A stretch of DNA of 54,515 bases from an uncultured bacterium (lineage in GTDB: Bacteria > Patescibacteriota > Minisyncoccia > Phycocordibacterales > UBA9973). This document shows, in pieces, positions 15,471 through 23,084 of the stretch. The translations under genes were made by a program, and so were the position numbers. Position 1 is the stretch's first letter. Each line of letters begins with the position of its first letter. The notes under the pieces were generated by a model. The model was not told the DNA's origin. It worked only from the letters and a program-made list of their open reading frames with translations, and did not search any database. The stretch is taken from NCBI GenBank assembly GCA_937895515.1, contig CALAYS010000111.1, positions 1 through 54,515 of the forward strand. The letters are read 5' to 3'.

Positions 15471-15951
15471 TAATAACGGCCTCAACCTTTTTAAATGCAA
15501 TCATATATTCACGCATCTTATTGAAAGTTTTATCACTAAGATCTTTCAATCTAGAAAGCATTGTATTGTGTCGCAAGTCAGAATGCTTTACATGACAGGC
15601 ATCAAGATTGCCAAGCAACCTATCAATATTCTCCTGATAAGAAAGAGAATCGTCTTTGGTTACCAAGGCAACACAATCAATAGTTCTTTTTGAAAAACCA
15701 AGCAATTTCAAATCTTCCAATGTCACATTGGTGTCTTCCACCACATCATGTAGCAATGCTGCCTGTATTACTTCTTGATCTTTTGTGAGCAAGCCAAGAG
15801 TTACTGCAATCACATGAAAAATGTAAGGATTACCACCTTTGTCTGTTTGGCCAAAATGACCTACAACAGAAACGAGAATAGCAAGAGATGTCTTATCGAC
15901 CTTTCGCCACTCTTTAAAATTTAGATCAAGAAATTCTAATATATTTTTCAT
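15457..15951 (-). CDS. HD hydrolase of the SpoT/MESH1 type
   Basis: The 164-aa protein contains GHFGQTDKGGNPYIFHV, AALLHDVVEDTNVTLEDLK and HVKHSDLRHNTMLSRL. These are the metal-binding and substrate motifs of the ppGpp hydrolase domain (HxxxxxxPY..H, HDxxED, HVKxxDxxHN). The size matches stand-alone MESH1-type enzymes, which remove the 3' pyrophosphate of (p)ppGpp. A phage copy could lower the host alarmone level during infection. Confidence 0.84.
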   Translation of the reverse strand: MKNILEFLDLNFKEWRKVDKTSLAILVSVVGHFGQTDKGGNPYIFHVIAVTLGLLTKDQEVIQAALLHDVVEDTNVTLEDLKLLGFSKRTIDCVALVTKDDSLSYQENIDRLLGNLDACHVKHSDLRHNTMLSRLKDLSDKTFNKMREYMIAFKKVEAVINAAK

Positions 15952-15961
15952 GATATTTTAC

Positions 15962-16150
15962 TCAAACAATAAAACAGAAATAGACAATCCAGACTATAAG
16001 CTCTAATACGCAGAACAGAATAAATGCACCACCAGATGCAGCGGGAAAATCTGGATTCCTTGGATTGTCAGATCCAGTAACAGCTTCTATGAAGTTACAA
16101 ATGACAAGGAGTATTAGTAATACTCCAAGATGAGCCTTGAATGCAATCAT
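15962..16150 (-). CDS. small membrane protein, 62 aa
   Basis: Two hydrophobic segments, LGVLLILLVICNFIEAV and AFILFCVLELIVWIVYFCFI, are separated by a short polar loop (TGSDNPRNPDFP), so it should cross the membrane twice. Its ATG overlaps the upstream stop. Function unknown. Confidence 0.6.
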   Translation of the reverse strand: MIAFKAHLGVLLILLVICNFIEAVTGSDNPRNPDFPAASGGAFILFCVLELIVWIVYFCFIV

Positions 16151-16500
16151 TAATTATTACTCTGTGGGTTTAAAATAAATCCAGTCTTGTCACATACTAG
16201 ACACCATTGTTTTTCCAAATCATACCCACGACATCTTGGACATGTTATATATTTTGGCTGATTATAATCAAGTCTATGCTTAACAAAATTTCCCCTTGGA
16301 GGAGCATTTTCAATTTCAATCATATTAGCTCTCCTAAGTGTTTCTAGATGCATTAAAGCAAGCTCTTTAGGTTCGGTCATGTTATCCATAGTTTGCCAAT
16401 CACGACCAATAGTGGAATAGTGAGGACAATATATTTCAATCCATTCCCATGCCTCTAAAACATGTGGAGGATATTGCGACCTAATAAAAGTTGGAGTCAT
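16150..16500 (-). CDS. zinc-binding hypothetical protein, 116 aa
   Basis: A helical N-terminal part (PHVLEAWEWIEIYCPHYS) precedes a C-terminal DnaJ-like Cys pair set, CPRCRGYDLEKQWCLVCDKTG. The ATG overlaps the stop of the preceding 39-aa gene. It may bind protein or RNA; the function is unknown. Confidence 0.65.
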   Translation of the reverse strand: MTPTFIRSQYPPHVLEAWEWIEIYCPHYSTIGRDWQTMDNMTEPKELALMHLETLRRANMIEIENAPPRGNFVKHRLDYNQPKYITCPRCRGYDLEKQWCLVCDKTGFILNPQSNN

Positions 16501-16616
16501 TCTGCTATCTCGAACAGATGAAGGTCCATGTCTAAAACTTCACACCATACAATGTCTGGTTTTTTAACCTGTGCAAATTGATGCCAATAGCCATTACCTG
16601 AATAGTAATCTTGCAT
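16497..16616 (-). CDS. 39-aa protein
   Basis: A short gene hidden between neighbours: ribosome site AGGGAAATAA, ATG at 16616, product beginning MQDYYSGNGYWHQFAQVKK and ending DLHLFEIAE. Its stop overlaps the next ATG (ATGA), and its start follows the previous TAA directly. This tight fit on both sides is the main evidence that it is translated. Not recognised. Confidence 0.6.
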   Translation of the reverse strand: MQDYYSGNGYWHQFAQVKKPDIVWCEVLDMDLHLFEIAE

Positions 16617-16832
16617 TTATTTCCCTATATTATTTTCTATTGATTTATTTAAAGCGTCAGCTACTTCAATTGCTGTATTGCGATGAAAATAAGTTGAATG
16701 CTTATTTCCATTTGGTTCGTGTACTGCCCAGTCATTACAGCAGCATGTTTCTGGATGACATTGACAATAGTTATACCTAACATGATAACTTTTTGGATAA
16801 GTCTTTGTTGGCGGAAGAAGCTCAATACTCAT
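16617..16832 (-). CDS. Cys-rich hypothetical protein, 71 aa
   Basis: It begins MSIELLPPTKTYPKSYHVRY and contains a dense Cys/His stretch, CQCHPETCCCNDW, that may bind a metal, followed by a helix. I use the ATG at 16832, overlapping the end of the frame-broken gene upstream, rather than the in-frame start at 16892. Function unknown. Confidence 0.58.
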   Translation of the reverse strand: MSIELLPPTKTYPKSYHVRYNYCQCHPETCCCNDWAVHEPNGNKHSTYFHRNTAIEVADALNKSIENNIGK

Positions 16833-17003
16833 TATTTTTATTCTTAATTTCTTCTGCAGTATAGATATATACACCCATAAATGGAGACACAACAGAACGA
16901 GGAAAATCTTCTTTTCTCAACCATATTGTGTATTTCTCTCCATAACGTCTAGCAATCCAAACTACTAAAAAAATGGTAATAGTTTTGTCCAATTACGCAT
17001 CAT
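16822..17003 (-). pseudogene. small membrane protein gene with a frame break in a T7 run
   Basis: A perfect ribosome site (GGGGG, six bases before ATG 17003) opens MMRNWTKLLPFF and then meets a stop after a run of seven T. One extra T would continue the frame as LVVWIARRYGEKYTIW and on to EEIKNKNNEY, about 59 residues with one transmembrane helix. This is the second homopolymer break in 3 kb. Alternatively translation begins at a TTG with no ribosome site. Confidence 0.5.
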
Positions 17004-17227
17004 TTTAGGCCCCCTTGCTTATTTGGTGGATAATAATAAAAATGATTATTATCAGCGCATTGCATTATTTCATTTTCAGTATGACCTTGTTCTCGCATTG
17101 ATTTACATATAAGTTCATCAACCTTCATGGCGTCTTCTGCTTGTGCATAAAAAACAAACTTATGTACAAGAGCAATAATGAATAATATTATTAACAAGGA
17201 CATAGCAATAAAAATTAATACTTCCAT
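17000..17227 (-). CDS. small single-pass membrane protein, 75 aa
   Basis: One N-terminal transmembrane helix (MEVLIFIAMSLLIILFIIAL) is followed by a soluble tail with two Cys residues (ELICKSMREQ, IMQCADNN) and a Tyr-rich end. Its stop overlaps the ATG of the next gene. The position of the helix suggests the tail faces the cytoplasm or periplasm; the function is unknown. Confidence 0.65.
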   Translation of the reverse strand: MEVLIFIAMSLLIILFIIALVHKFVFYAQAEDAMKVDELICKSMREQGHTENEIMQCADNNHFYYYPPNKQGGLK

Positions 17228-17228
17228 A

Positions 17229-17690
17229 TTAAAGCACCCATAGATTATGTTCGTGATCTTTTAACTCTTCACAAATTATATTGTTTATCGTATTCCAGTC
17301 TCCGCCTCCAAGTCCAGCGCCTATTTTTGGATAATGAATTGGAAGATTAGTTTTCTTTGAAATTTCAGAAACCTTTTTAAAACAATTTCTTACTGCGTCA
17401 TAATTAACATATTGTGACACTTTATCATTTCCATACCTATAATAATCATATTGAGTATTAAGATTTAAAATTAAAAGTAATTGTTCTGGATACCAAGCTT
17501 CGGTTGTTTTGCCAAGTATTAAACCAGAAGTTTCATATCCTTGACGATATTTTTCAAATGCTAATGGATATTTTTGTTTAATTGACAGTGCAATACCCTT
17601 ACCCATTACACCCTTACAGTTAGTGCCATGACATATAATTGCATTATTGGTTACATTTTTTAAAATGTCTCCATAGTTAATATGTTGCAT
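17229..17690 (-). CDS. macrodomain protein (ADP-ribose binding or hydrolysis)
   Basis: The 153-aa protein is a single macrodomain: YGDILKNVTNNAIICHGTN, VMGKGIALSIKQKYP and the phosphate loop YPKIGAGLGGGDWN. The layout resembles Poa1p and the DarG antitoxin, which remove ADP-ribose from ADP-ribose-1''-phosphate or from DNA. Together with two NADAR proteins it suggests that the phage reverses ADP-ribosylation or processes tRNA-repair by-products (ADP-ribose phosphates). Confidence 0.87.
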   Translation of the reverse strand: MQHINYGDILKNVTNNAIICHGTNCKGVMGKGIALSIKQKYPLAFEKYRQGYETSGLILGKTTEAWYPEQLLLILNLNTQYDYYRYGNDKVSQYVNYDAVRNCFKKVSEISKKTNLPIHYPKIGAGLGGGDWNTINNIICEELKDHEHNLWVL

Positions 17691-17702
17691 ATTATTCCTT
17701 TG

Positions 17703-18158
17703 TTAATTTATTGGTCTAAAACCATATGCAATAAGACCAAATCTGTGATCATTATCAATATGTCCATTATTTGGATTTTCTTCTGAACCAGAAAGTTGAT
17801 AACCATCACAAATAATAATAGAAGTTCCATCTATACATTCTACACATTGTTCACTTTCTAGAAATGAATAAAAATAAAGTGGTATTAAATGTAAATTATC
17901 TTTTTTGTTGAAAATACCAAATCCAAGAGAAAGTAACTGTTCACTTGAAAAATTAGTAAAATTAATCTTTCCAATATTTTCAATAATATAATCTTTAGTT
18001 TCGTTTAGTTGTTTCCACTTATGCGAATTATCCCATCCATAACAAAATAGTTCTGAAAATCTAGTAAGCAAAGCTCTTTGAATTTTTAAAGCCATTTGAT
18101 AATATTGTTCTGTTGTTAATTGTTTTTGTTCTACTACTTCTGTTGCTTGTTCTGACAT
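17703..18158 (-). CDS. hypothetical protein, 151 aa
   Basis: It begins MSEQATEVVEQKQLTTEQYY with a helical first half and a strand-rich second half containing CVECIDGTSIIICDG and DNDHRFGLIAYGF. No known motif. It follows a terminator and stands apart from the macrodomain gene by 12 bases. Confidence 0.6.
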   Translation of the reverse strand: MSEQATEVVEQKQLTTEQYYQMALKIQRALLTRFSELFCYGWDNSHKWKQLNETKDYIIENIGKINFTNFSSEQLLSLGFGIFNKKDNLHLIPLYFYSFLESEQCVECIDGTSIIICDGYQLSGSEENPNNGHIDNDHRFGLIAYGFRPIN

Positions 18159-18168
18159 AAATTAAAAA

Positions 18169-18186
18169 GGCCGGTTAATCCCGGCC
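18169..18186 (-). terminator. rho-independent terminator
   Basis: GGCCGG/CCGGCC stem with a six-base loop, followed on the minus strand by TTTTTAATTT. The stop codon of the 81-aa gene lies in the loop. Confidence 0.8.
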
Positions 18187-18420
18187 ATTGTTCCATTGTT
18201 TTTTAAACGCCTTCATGGCATTGGTTTTTCTAGCTCGTATTGCATCTAAAAGTCTTTTACCCTGATACTGCTCAGCACAATCAGAAGTTAAACCTTGATG
18301 TTTTTGAAATTGCTTTGTGGTATTGGTTTTATAATTTTCATGCTTAATTGTATGAGCATGTGCAATAATTGATTGATGTATATATGTTGGACCACAATCA
18401 ACTATATTTGACTTTGCCAT
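18175..18420 (-). CDS. basic hypothetical protein, 81 aa
   Basis: It begins MAKSNIVDCGPTYIHQSII and is rich in Lys, His and Gln, with a C-terminal helix RLLDAIRARKTNAMKAFKKQ. The charge suggests nucleic-acid binding. It ends inside the terminator hairpin at 18169-18186. Confidence 0.6.
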   Translation of the reverse strand: MAKSNIVDCGPTYIHQSIIAHAHTIKHENYKTNTTKQFQKHQGLTSDCAEQYQGKRLLDAIRARKTNAMKAFKKQWNNGRD

Positions 18421-18506
18421 TTAATTAATTCCACTATGACATCACCATCACACACAGTTACATTATTGCCAGTGTATTCAACACCATTAATTATTACTTT
18501 TACCAT
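18402..18506 (-). CDS. 34-aa protein
   Basis: A short frame from ATG 18506 encodes MVKVIINGVEYTGNNVTVCD and ends VIVELIKWQSQI. The ribosome site is weak (TGAG at eight bases). It fills the gap between a terminator (18531-18547) and the next gene and overlaps that gene's start by 19 bases. The strand-turn-strand pattern looks like real protein. Confidence 0.45.
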   Translation of the reverse strand: MVKVIINGVEYTGNNVTVCDGDVIVELIKWQSQI

Positions 18507-18530
18507 TTTTAAACTCATTAAAACTAAAAA

Positions 18531-18547
18531 GCCCACATTAAGTGGGC
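18531..18547 (-). terminator. rho-independent terminator
   Basis: GCCCAC/GTGGGC stem with loop ATTAA on the plus strand; read on the minus strand it is followed by TTTTTAG. It ends the transcript of the 216-aa gene. Confidence 0.8.
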
Positions 18548-18553
18548 TGTTGG

Positions 18554-19204
18554 TTATGGTGATACAGAAGCTAGTGGATAATCTACAAGAAGAGAATTCT
18601 TAAGTCTAACTGGAGTTTTTGTTACAACTGCAATATTTCTATTTACATCAGCAGGTGCAGCAGTTGAGTCTGCAGGATTTGCAACTCCGGTAACACTCCA
18701 GGATCTTACTGTGCCCAAATCATCAGCTCTTGTTCCAAAGATCTTATAAGTACCAGTATATCCTTCGTTATATATTTCATACTTAACCTGAACTTCTGGA
18801 ATAGCACCATTAATAATTAATCTTTCATATGACTTATTGGTAGGAGGATCAGAATAATCATTTTCAAAAAGTGCTAATTCAGTTGGAGTTAATGGTGAAG
18901 TTTGAAGCTCTACTTCGTCAACAAGCATTCCTGCTACCATTATATCATACTGAGAATCAGTAAGATCAGTATTAAATTTTCCACTTATTGCCCATCTTTT
19001 TGAAATAGTATTTCCAGATAGAGTTAATAGTGGCTTTGGAAGAAAGTGATCAGATGCAATAAAAAGATTTGTTATTGTGCTACCAGATCCTAAAACTCCA
19101 GCTTCATTATAAGTGCTTAATCCTCTAAGCCTTACATATTTAATTTTTGAAGCATGATCATTAAATAGATTTTCGCTATAATTATATTCAACTATCTTTG
19201 ACAT
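18554..19204 (-). CDS. hypothetical protein, possibly virion-associated, 216 aa
   Basis: The protein begins MSKIVEYNYSENLFNDHASK after AAGGTATATATT. It is strand-rich with Gly/Ser/Thr turns (GSGSTITNLFIASDHF, IYNEGYTGTYKIFGTR, NRNIAVVTKTPVRLK) and has no catalytic motif, as expected for a structural or decoration protein. It has its own terminator and a long upstream gap, so it is a single-gene transcript. The structural role is inference. Confidence 0.65.
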   Translation of the reverse strand: MSKIVEYNYSENLFNDHASKIKYVRLRGLSTYNEAGVLGSGSTITNLFIASDHFLPKPLLTLSGNTISKRWAISGKFNTDLTDSQYDIMVAGMLVDEVELQTSPLTPTELALFENDYSDPPTNKSYERLIINGAIPEVQVKYEIYNEGYTGTYKIFGTRADDLGTVRSWSVTGVANPADSTAAPADVNRNIAVVTKTPVRLKNSLLVDYPLASVSP

Positions 19205-19259
19205 AATATATACCTTATTTTTATTTTTTTAGCCTTATAGGTAATGTAGCAATATATTA

Positions 19260-19526
19260 TCACCTTGACTTTAAATTATCTAGACAAATAATTTTATCAA
19301 ATTTTTCATGATAAGACTTTTCGTCTGTTTCTCTTCGTCTACAATACAAGTATTCAACATGTTTTCTTGTATCTTCAAATGAAGCTATTGTATGCCTTTG
19401 TGACATTATCTTATATGTCATATACAAAATATGTAATTGACTGAATGGATCAACATATGGTCTGTCCATCAAGATTAATTCACAACATTTTGCTGCAAGA
19501 TTGTATCGCTTTTTTGGATTTTTCAT
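19260..19526 (-). CDS. hypothetical protein, 88 aa
   Basis: A helical, basic protein: MKNPKKRYNLAAKCCELIL, then HILYMTYKIMSQRHTIASFE and a YLYCRRRETDEKSYHEKF stretch. Not recognised. The region upstream (19527-19677) holds small hairpins but no gene. Confidence 0.58.
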   Translation of the reverse strand: MKNPKKRYNLAAKCCELILMDRPYVDPFSQLHILYMTYKIMSQRHTIASFEDTRKHVEYLYCRRRETDEKSYHEKFDKIICLDNLKSR

Positions 19527-19677
19527 TTAATTAAGAATTTCGGCTGAAACGCCAGATGGTAATTTAATACCTAGATAGATCTAGCGTGTGCAATAGTATC
19601 GCACAGCATAGTCTTAGATGGAGGGATTTTGTCCAGCAGTAGCCTATGAGGCTTTCTTTATTGCGGATTTTAAAACA

Positions 19678-19703
19678 ATTGCGACCATATTTCAGATCGC
19701 AAT
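19678..19703 (-). terminator. probable terminator
   Basis: ATTGCGA/TCGCAAT stem; on the minus strand it is followed by TGTTTTAAAA. It lies just past the 64-aa gene. Confidence 0.6.
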
Positions 19704-19717
19704 TTATATTACACTTA

Positions 19718-19912
19718 TCAACTAGGCGTCAAGCTGATGAAAGGAGTAGCAGTGCCCATCATGTATTCAGGAACATCACCATTCCACTTTTCAATTGTAA
19801 CCTTCTCTTTTTCATAGATTGGCAATTTAATAAAGAAGGAGTGAATACGGCCATGGCGAGTAATTGAAACAAGCGTAAGCTTATTATCAATTGGTGTTTG
19901 CTTTTTTTGCAT
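19718..19912 (-). CDS. hypothetical protein, 64 aa
   Basis: Good ribosome site (TGGAG, seven bases before the ATG). Product MQKKQTPIDNKLTLVSITRH then FFIKLPIYEKEKVTIEKW. It looks like a small beta protein. Not recognised. Confidence 0.65.
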   Translation of the reverse strand: MQKKQTPIDNKLTLVSITRHGRIHSFFIKLPIYEKEKVTIEKWNGDVPEYMMGTATPFISLTPS

Positions 19913-19930
19913 AACAATCTCCAGTTGAAA

Positions 19931-20128
19931 CTATGCTGCTTCGTCAAACGTGTCTTCTGAAATTGAAACCTTTACAACTCGCGGATGATAGCCAAGTTGA
20001 TTTGCCATTTTGGTAATGAAGTTGGCATCTACAATAAGGCGTCCATCTGCTGCTTTGAAAGCAAATGTAGGTTTTTCAATAACCTTGCCCTGATGTGTTA
20101 CTTTTACGTTTACAGACGTTGTGTTCAT
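19931..20128 (-). CDS. hypothetical protein, 65 aa
   Basis: It begins MNTTSVNVKVTHQGKVIEKP and has a strand-strand-helix pattern (FAFKAADGRLIVDANFI, MANQLGYHPRVVKVSI). Start follows TGGTGCTAC. It is coupled to the HAD-like gene upstream, nine bases away. Unknown function. Confidence 0.62.
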   Translation of the reverse strand: MNTTSVNVKVTHQGKVIEKPTFAFKAADGRLIVDANFITKMANQLGYHPRVVKVSISEDTFDEAA

Positions 20129-20137
20129 GTAGCACCA

Positions 20138-20644
20138 TTAATGCTTTGGACGTGGAAGAAGGTGCATAACTTTGGCTTCGTATTCTGCTTGTTCTCGATG
20201 CCTTGGTTTTGCAATCATACTAACAGTCATATCATCTGGTACAAAGCTGTAATTCAGAAAAGCATCAATGCCTCTCATTGTATGTGTAATGGTGATGGGA
20301 TTATCATCAATCCAAATATTAACAATAATGCCATGATCTTCACAGAACTTCTTCTTGCCATTACGACCAGTGAATACAATACCTTTAACACAATCTTCAT
20401 GTTTCAGATATTCCAACTCAGTTTCTTCTGAATTGTTGTTGTAGCGGTATGTAACCACATAAACTTCCATTCCAAGAGAGTGCATAAGCTGCATAACTTT
20501 AAGCCAAGCTTTGTGATTTGTGGTTATTGTTTCATCAAAATCAATTGCTACGACAATTTTATTTTCCATTGTCGGAAACGGAGATTCGTCAGCAATAATA
20601 CTAACGTTATAATTTTCCGTCTTATTTTCTTTTGCTTCTTGCAT
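20138..20644 (-). CDS. HAD-superfamily phosphatase-like protein
   Basis: The core starts VVAIDFDETITTNHKAWLK (HAD motif I, DxDxT with Asp nucleophile), followed by EVYVVTYRYNNN (motif II, Thr), an intervening Lys-rich part (GRNGKKKFCEDHG) and WIDDNPITI (motif IV, DD). At about 168 aa it resembles small phage HAD phosphatases acting on nucleotides or nucleic-acid ends. I start at the Met at 20644; another Met at 20569 lies right at the domain start. The 5' region carries an unusual paired leader. Confidence 0.78.
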   Translation of the reverse strand: MQEAKENKTENYNVSIIADESPFPTMENKIVVAIDFDETITTNHKAWLKVMQLMHSLGMEVYVVTYRYNNNSEETELEYLKHEDCVKGIVFTGRNGKKKFCEDHGIIVNIWIDDNPITITHTMRGIDAFLNYSFVPDDMTVSMIAKPRHREQAEYEAKVMHLLPRPKH

Positions 20645-20719
20645 TTTTATACATCTTTGCTTGTTGTGAATAAAAAAGGATTGTGCACTTCTGGCCAATC
20701 CAAGTAATGCTTTTATATT

Positions 20720-20841
20720 AAGCCACTACAAAAGTGATCTAATATAAAAACATCAAAGCCACTCAACACGCCCCAGGCAAGGGAACTCCACATGTACGGC
20801 TCTGGGCACATACTATGACTTGTTGTGTATTATTGTGGCTT
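20720..20841 (-). ncRNA. structured leader with competing stems
   Basis: The heptamer AAGCCAC occurs twice (20720-20726 and 20756-20762) and its complement GTGGCTT once (20835-20841), so two alternative seven-pair stems are possible. The first copy can also fold locally (TATATTA...TAATATA with CACT/AGTG). A GCCC/GGGC stem lies between. It lies 76-197 bases ahead of the HAD-like gene, in its 5' leader. The switch idea is an inference. Confidence 0.4.
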
Positions 20842-20945
20842 ATCTGTTAACAACTGTTTCAAAAAATCCTTTTTGATCCAGGTGGTCCTTCCAGCACCTT
20901 ATAGCCTTAAACGCCGATTAGCGTGGCATGGTGGTAAAACGTACT

Positions 20946-21140
20946 ATGCTTAGATTTAAATATGGTTATCCTATTAAGTTAAACCATGATTGCCCCAAAC
21001 CTCCTCGCGGGCGAACTAATTATCTAAATGCGGAAGAAAAGAACCAGGATATGCCAAAGACACATTTTGTGAGTATTTCATTTGGCAAACGACTGAAGCC
21101 AAATTGGTCTTCATTTACGTCGTGTGACTATTTATCATAA
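20946..21140 (+). CDS. possible 64-aa plus-strand protein
   Basis: An open frame beginning MLRFKYGYPIKLNHDCPKPP, with GGTGG 11 bases upstream, runs against the direction of its neighbours. The composition is protein-like and basic (GKRLKPNW), but the ribosome site is poorly spaced and no promoter is obvious. It lies in a 700-base stretch that otherwise holds only RNA-like structure. Confidence 0.3.
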   Translation: MLRFKYGYPIKLNHDCPKPPRGRTNYLNAEEKNQDMPKTHFVSISFGKRLKPNWSSFTSCDYLS

Positions 21141-21269
21141 CGAAAATGTACACTTTCTATTATATAATAAATAATATTATATTTAGAATATTATACATAT
21201 CGCAAAAATCAGAATAGGTGGTCAACCTTAATAGTATATAAAATAAATTAGTGTAAAGCTATGAGCGTA

Positions 21270-21398
21270 GAGGTGATTACCTATGTGTCAATGTTGCTCG
21301 GCACAAAATATTCATCCAAAGTGAATACAATAATCACCTCAGTAGGACTCTCACCTACTCGTCATGTCCATTACTGGACAAGTTCTGTTTTCACAGAA
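21270..21398 (-). ncRNA. multi-hairpin RNA with two GNRA tetraloops
   Basis: Read on the minus strand (after a 10-pair stem formed by 21270-21279 with 21331-21340): AGTAGG-TGAGAGT-CCTACT (21341-21359), TGTCCA-GTAA-TGGACA (21365-21380) and TTCTGT-GAAA-ACAGAA (21383-21398). GTAA and GAAA are stable GNRA loops only in this orientation. The element lies immediately ahead of (transcriptionally past) the end of the gene at 21409, on the same strand. Confidence 0.5.
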
Positions 21399-21408
21399 AC
21401 CTTGGGCT

Positions 21409-22056
21409 TTACGCTTCAGGGGTATAAATACCCATGCGGATTGCAATTTGTTCAACTTCCCAACGAGGGATTTGTTGACAACCAATCGAGATGAAGTCAC
21501 GCTGGATATTCACATTCATGCCAATACGGCCACCAATGTTAATATTTTCAGCAGACGCACTAGTCTTTCCGCTTTCTTCTTGCAAACCCTTCCAGAAGCT
21601 ATAAGCGGCCAGCCAGATAGTGGTCATTGCCTTGCGACTAGCATTGTATTCATTGCGAACAATGCGATCAGTCCTGAATGTGATTCGATTAAGAATCTCA
21701 GCACTATTGGCGGGAATATCAGACAATTGATACACAACAGGACGCGGTTTGATCAGTTCATGCAAACCAGCAATGCACTTATTGGTTGCATCAATCAGTT
21801 CAATTTCCTTGTCGATCAACGGACGTTCAAGGAAGTATTCCAGGTGCTCGGGAAGTGCCGTGCCATTTGCCAGCTTCATCTTGAGAACATCATGATTTCG
21901 ATACGGAGCCATGTCTTCGACAAATTTGATGGGCAGATTCTTTTCCTTGAAAAGGACTTGTGCCGCAATCAGTTCACCAACGCCAGAAAGGCGATATGCA
22001 CGAAAATCAACGATGATAGCGCCACCCAATGCAACGCATGTGTCTTTGTAGGCCAT
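21409..22056 (-). CDS. hypothetical protein, 215 aa
   Basis: A soluble alpha/beta protein starting MAYKDTCVALGGAIIVDFRA, with LKMKLANGTALPEHLEYFLE in the middle and a C-terminal part INIGGRIGMNVNIQRDFISIG that looks strand-rich. No motif is recognised. Upstream lies a cluster of small basic genes on the same strand, each with an AAGGA or GGAG ribosome site. Confidence 0.68.
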   Translation of the reverse strand: MAYKDTCVALGGAIIVDFRAYRLSGVGELIAAQVLFKEKNLPIKFVEDMAPYRNHDVLKMKLANGTALPEHLEYFLERPLIDKEIELIDATNKCIAGLHELIKPRPVVYQLSDIPANSAEILNRITFRTDRIVRNEYNASRKAMTTIWLAAYSFWKGLQEESGKTSASAENINIGGRIGMNVNIQRDFISIGCQQIPRWEVEQIAIRMGIYTPEA

Positions 22057-22064
22057 GATACTTC

Positions 22065-22223
22065 TCAGCGAGTCTTGGGAATGCCTTGCTTGTGGTCAGC
22101 AAAAGCCTTGACCTCTGCATCGGTAGCATTGGGGCTGATGGTACGGCATTCGGCTTCATAACGAGCACGATGCTTGGAATTGCGCAAAATTGCTTCTTCA
22201 CGCTTCAACTGTTTGGTCTTCAT
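22065..22223 (-). CDS. small basic protein, 52 aa
   Basis: Too short for simple gene calling but supported by a good ribosome site (AAGGA, nine bases before the ATG) and fit between neighbours. It begins MKTKQLKREEAILRNSKHRA and ends FADHKQGIPKTR. The Lys/Arg content suggests nucleic-acid binding. The next gene starts nine bases after its stop. Confidence 0.66.
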   Translation of the reverse strand: MKTKQLKREEAILRNSKHRARYEAECRTISPNATDAEVKAFADHKQGIPKTR

Positions 22224-22339
22224 AGCGTTGTTTCCTTGAATGGAAAATTGTGATTAGGGCCAACACCCAATTGTGTTGTTTAAAACATCTTCTAGCCTTT
22301 CACGGCAACCGACATTCACCCTTTTACTTGTTGACGATA

Positions 22340-22783
22340 TTACTCGCCAACCTTGATTTCGACTGCAACAGCAGGCTTCCAATCATCAGGAACCTGGAGA
22401 ACCTTCTTGCCAGTTTGGTCCTTCACTTCGTAGGTACCGATGGTGCCGGACAAGATAGCCAGAGGCAGCCAGTTGTTGGTTTCGTTGCCGTAAGCGCAGG
22501 CACGTTCCAGCTTCTTGATCTCGCGCATTTCCTGCTTTTCCTGCATACGCAAGGAACGAACATTGGCAACACGCTTGGCGATTTTGCCATTGCAGGTAGC
22601 AATGATTTCCATGATGGATTCAGCAGCTTCTTCGATTGCCTCTTCGGCATTCTTTTCCATCTTACGCTGAAGAGCTTCGGCCAGCCGGGTATTGGTACCC
22701 AGCATCGGCATGTGCTTGGACAGATCATCAGACTTGCTGCCGCCAGCCAGAGTTACCAGTGCATTCAGTTGTTGTGCTTTCAT
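22340..22783 (-). CDS. helical hypothetical protein, 147 aa
   Basis: The ATG at 22783 has AAGGA at the usual nine-base spacing, so I prefer it to the ATG six bases earlier. A central helix is strongly charged (MEKNAEEAIEEAAESIME and MQEKQEMREIKKLERA), suggesting a coiled coil. The end is strand-like (KKVLQVPDDWKPAVAVEI). Unknown function. Confidence 0.68.
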   Translation of the reverse strand: MKAQQLNALVTLAGGSKSDDLSKHMPMLGTNTRLAEALQRKMEKNAEEAIEEAAESIMEIIATCNGKIAKRVANVRSLRMQEKQEMREIKKLERACAYGNETNNWLPLAILSGTIGTYEVKDQTGKKVLQVPDDWKPAVAVEIKVGE

Positions 22784-22818
22784 GGTCATGTTTCCTTGTG
22801 GTGATGTCGGGAATTGGA

Positions 22819-23013
22819 TTAACTGGCGGAAAGATTCTTTGCCTTGCGGGCACGATTGATCTTTGCGGATTTACGGGGGCGAGGATGCTTGGTGTAGTGG
22901 CCAACCTTTTCGAGTTCGGCCACAATTTTCGGATTGCCAACGACCAGATGAGACTGGATTGGTTTGAATTCATCACGCACATTCGCCACTTTGGTGGGTT
23001 TTACGGACTTCAT
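22819..23013 (-). CDS. small basic protein, 64 aa
   Basis: It begins MKSVKPTKVANVRDEFKPIQ and ends in a Lys/Arg-rich tail, HPRPRKSAKINRARKAKN. GGAG lies eight bases before the chosen ATG. The tail suggests DNA or RNA binding, as in the neighbouring 52-aa protein. Not recognised. Confidence 0.66.
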   Translation of the reverse strand: MKSVKPTKVANVRDEFKPIQSHLVVGNPKIVAELEKVGHYTKHPRPRKSAKINRARKAKNLSAS

Positions 23014-23084
23014 TTTCATTGCTCCACTTGGGATTTGATGGGTTGTTTGATTACGCTGAATTGGTTTTTTTATTGTCTTGTTTG

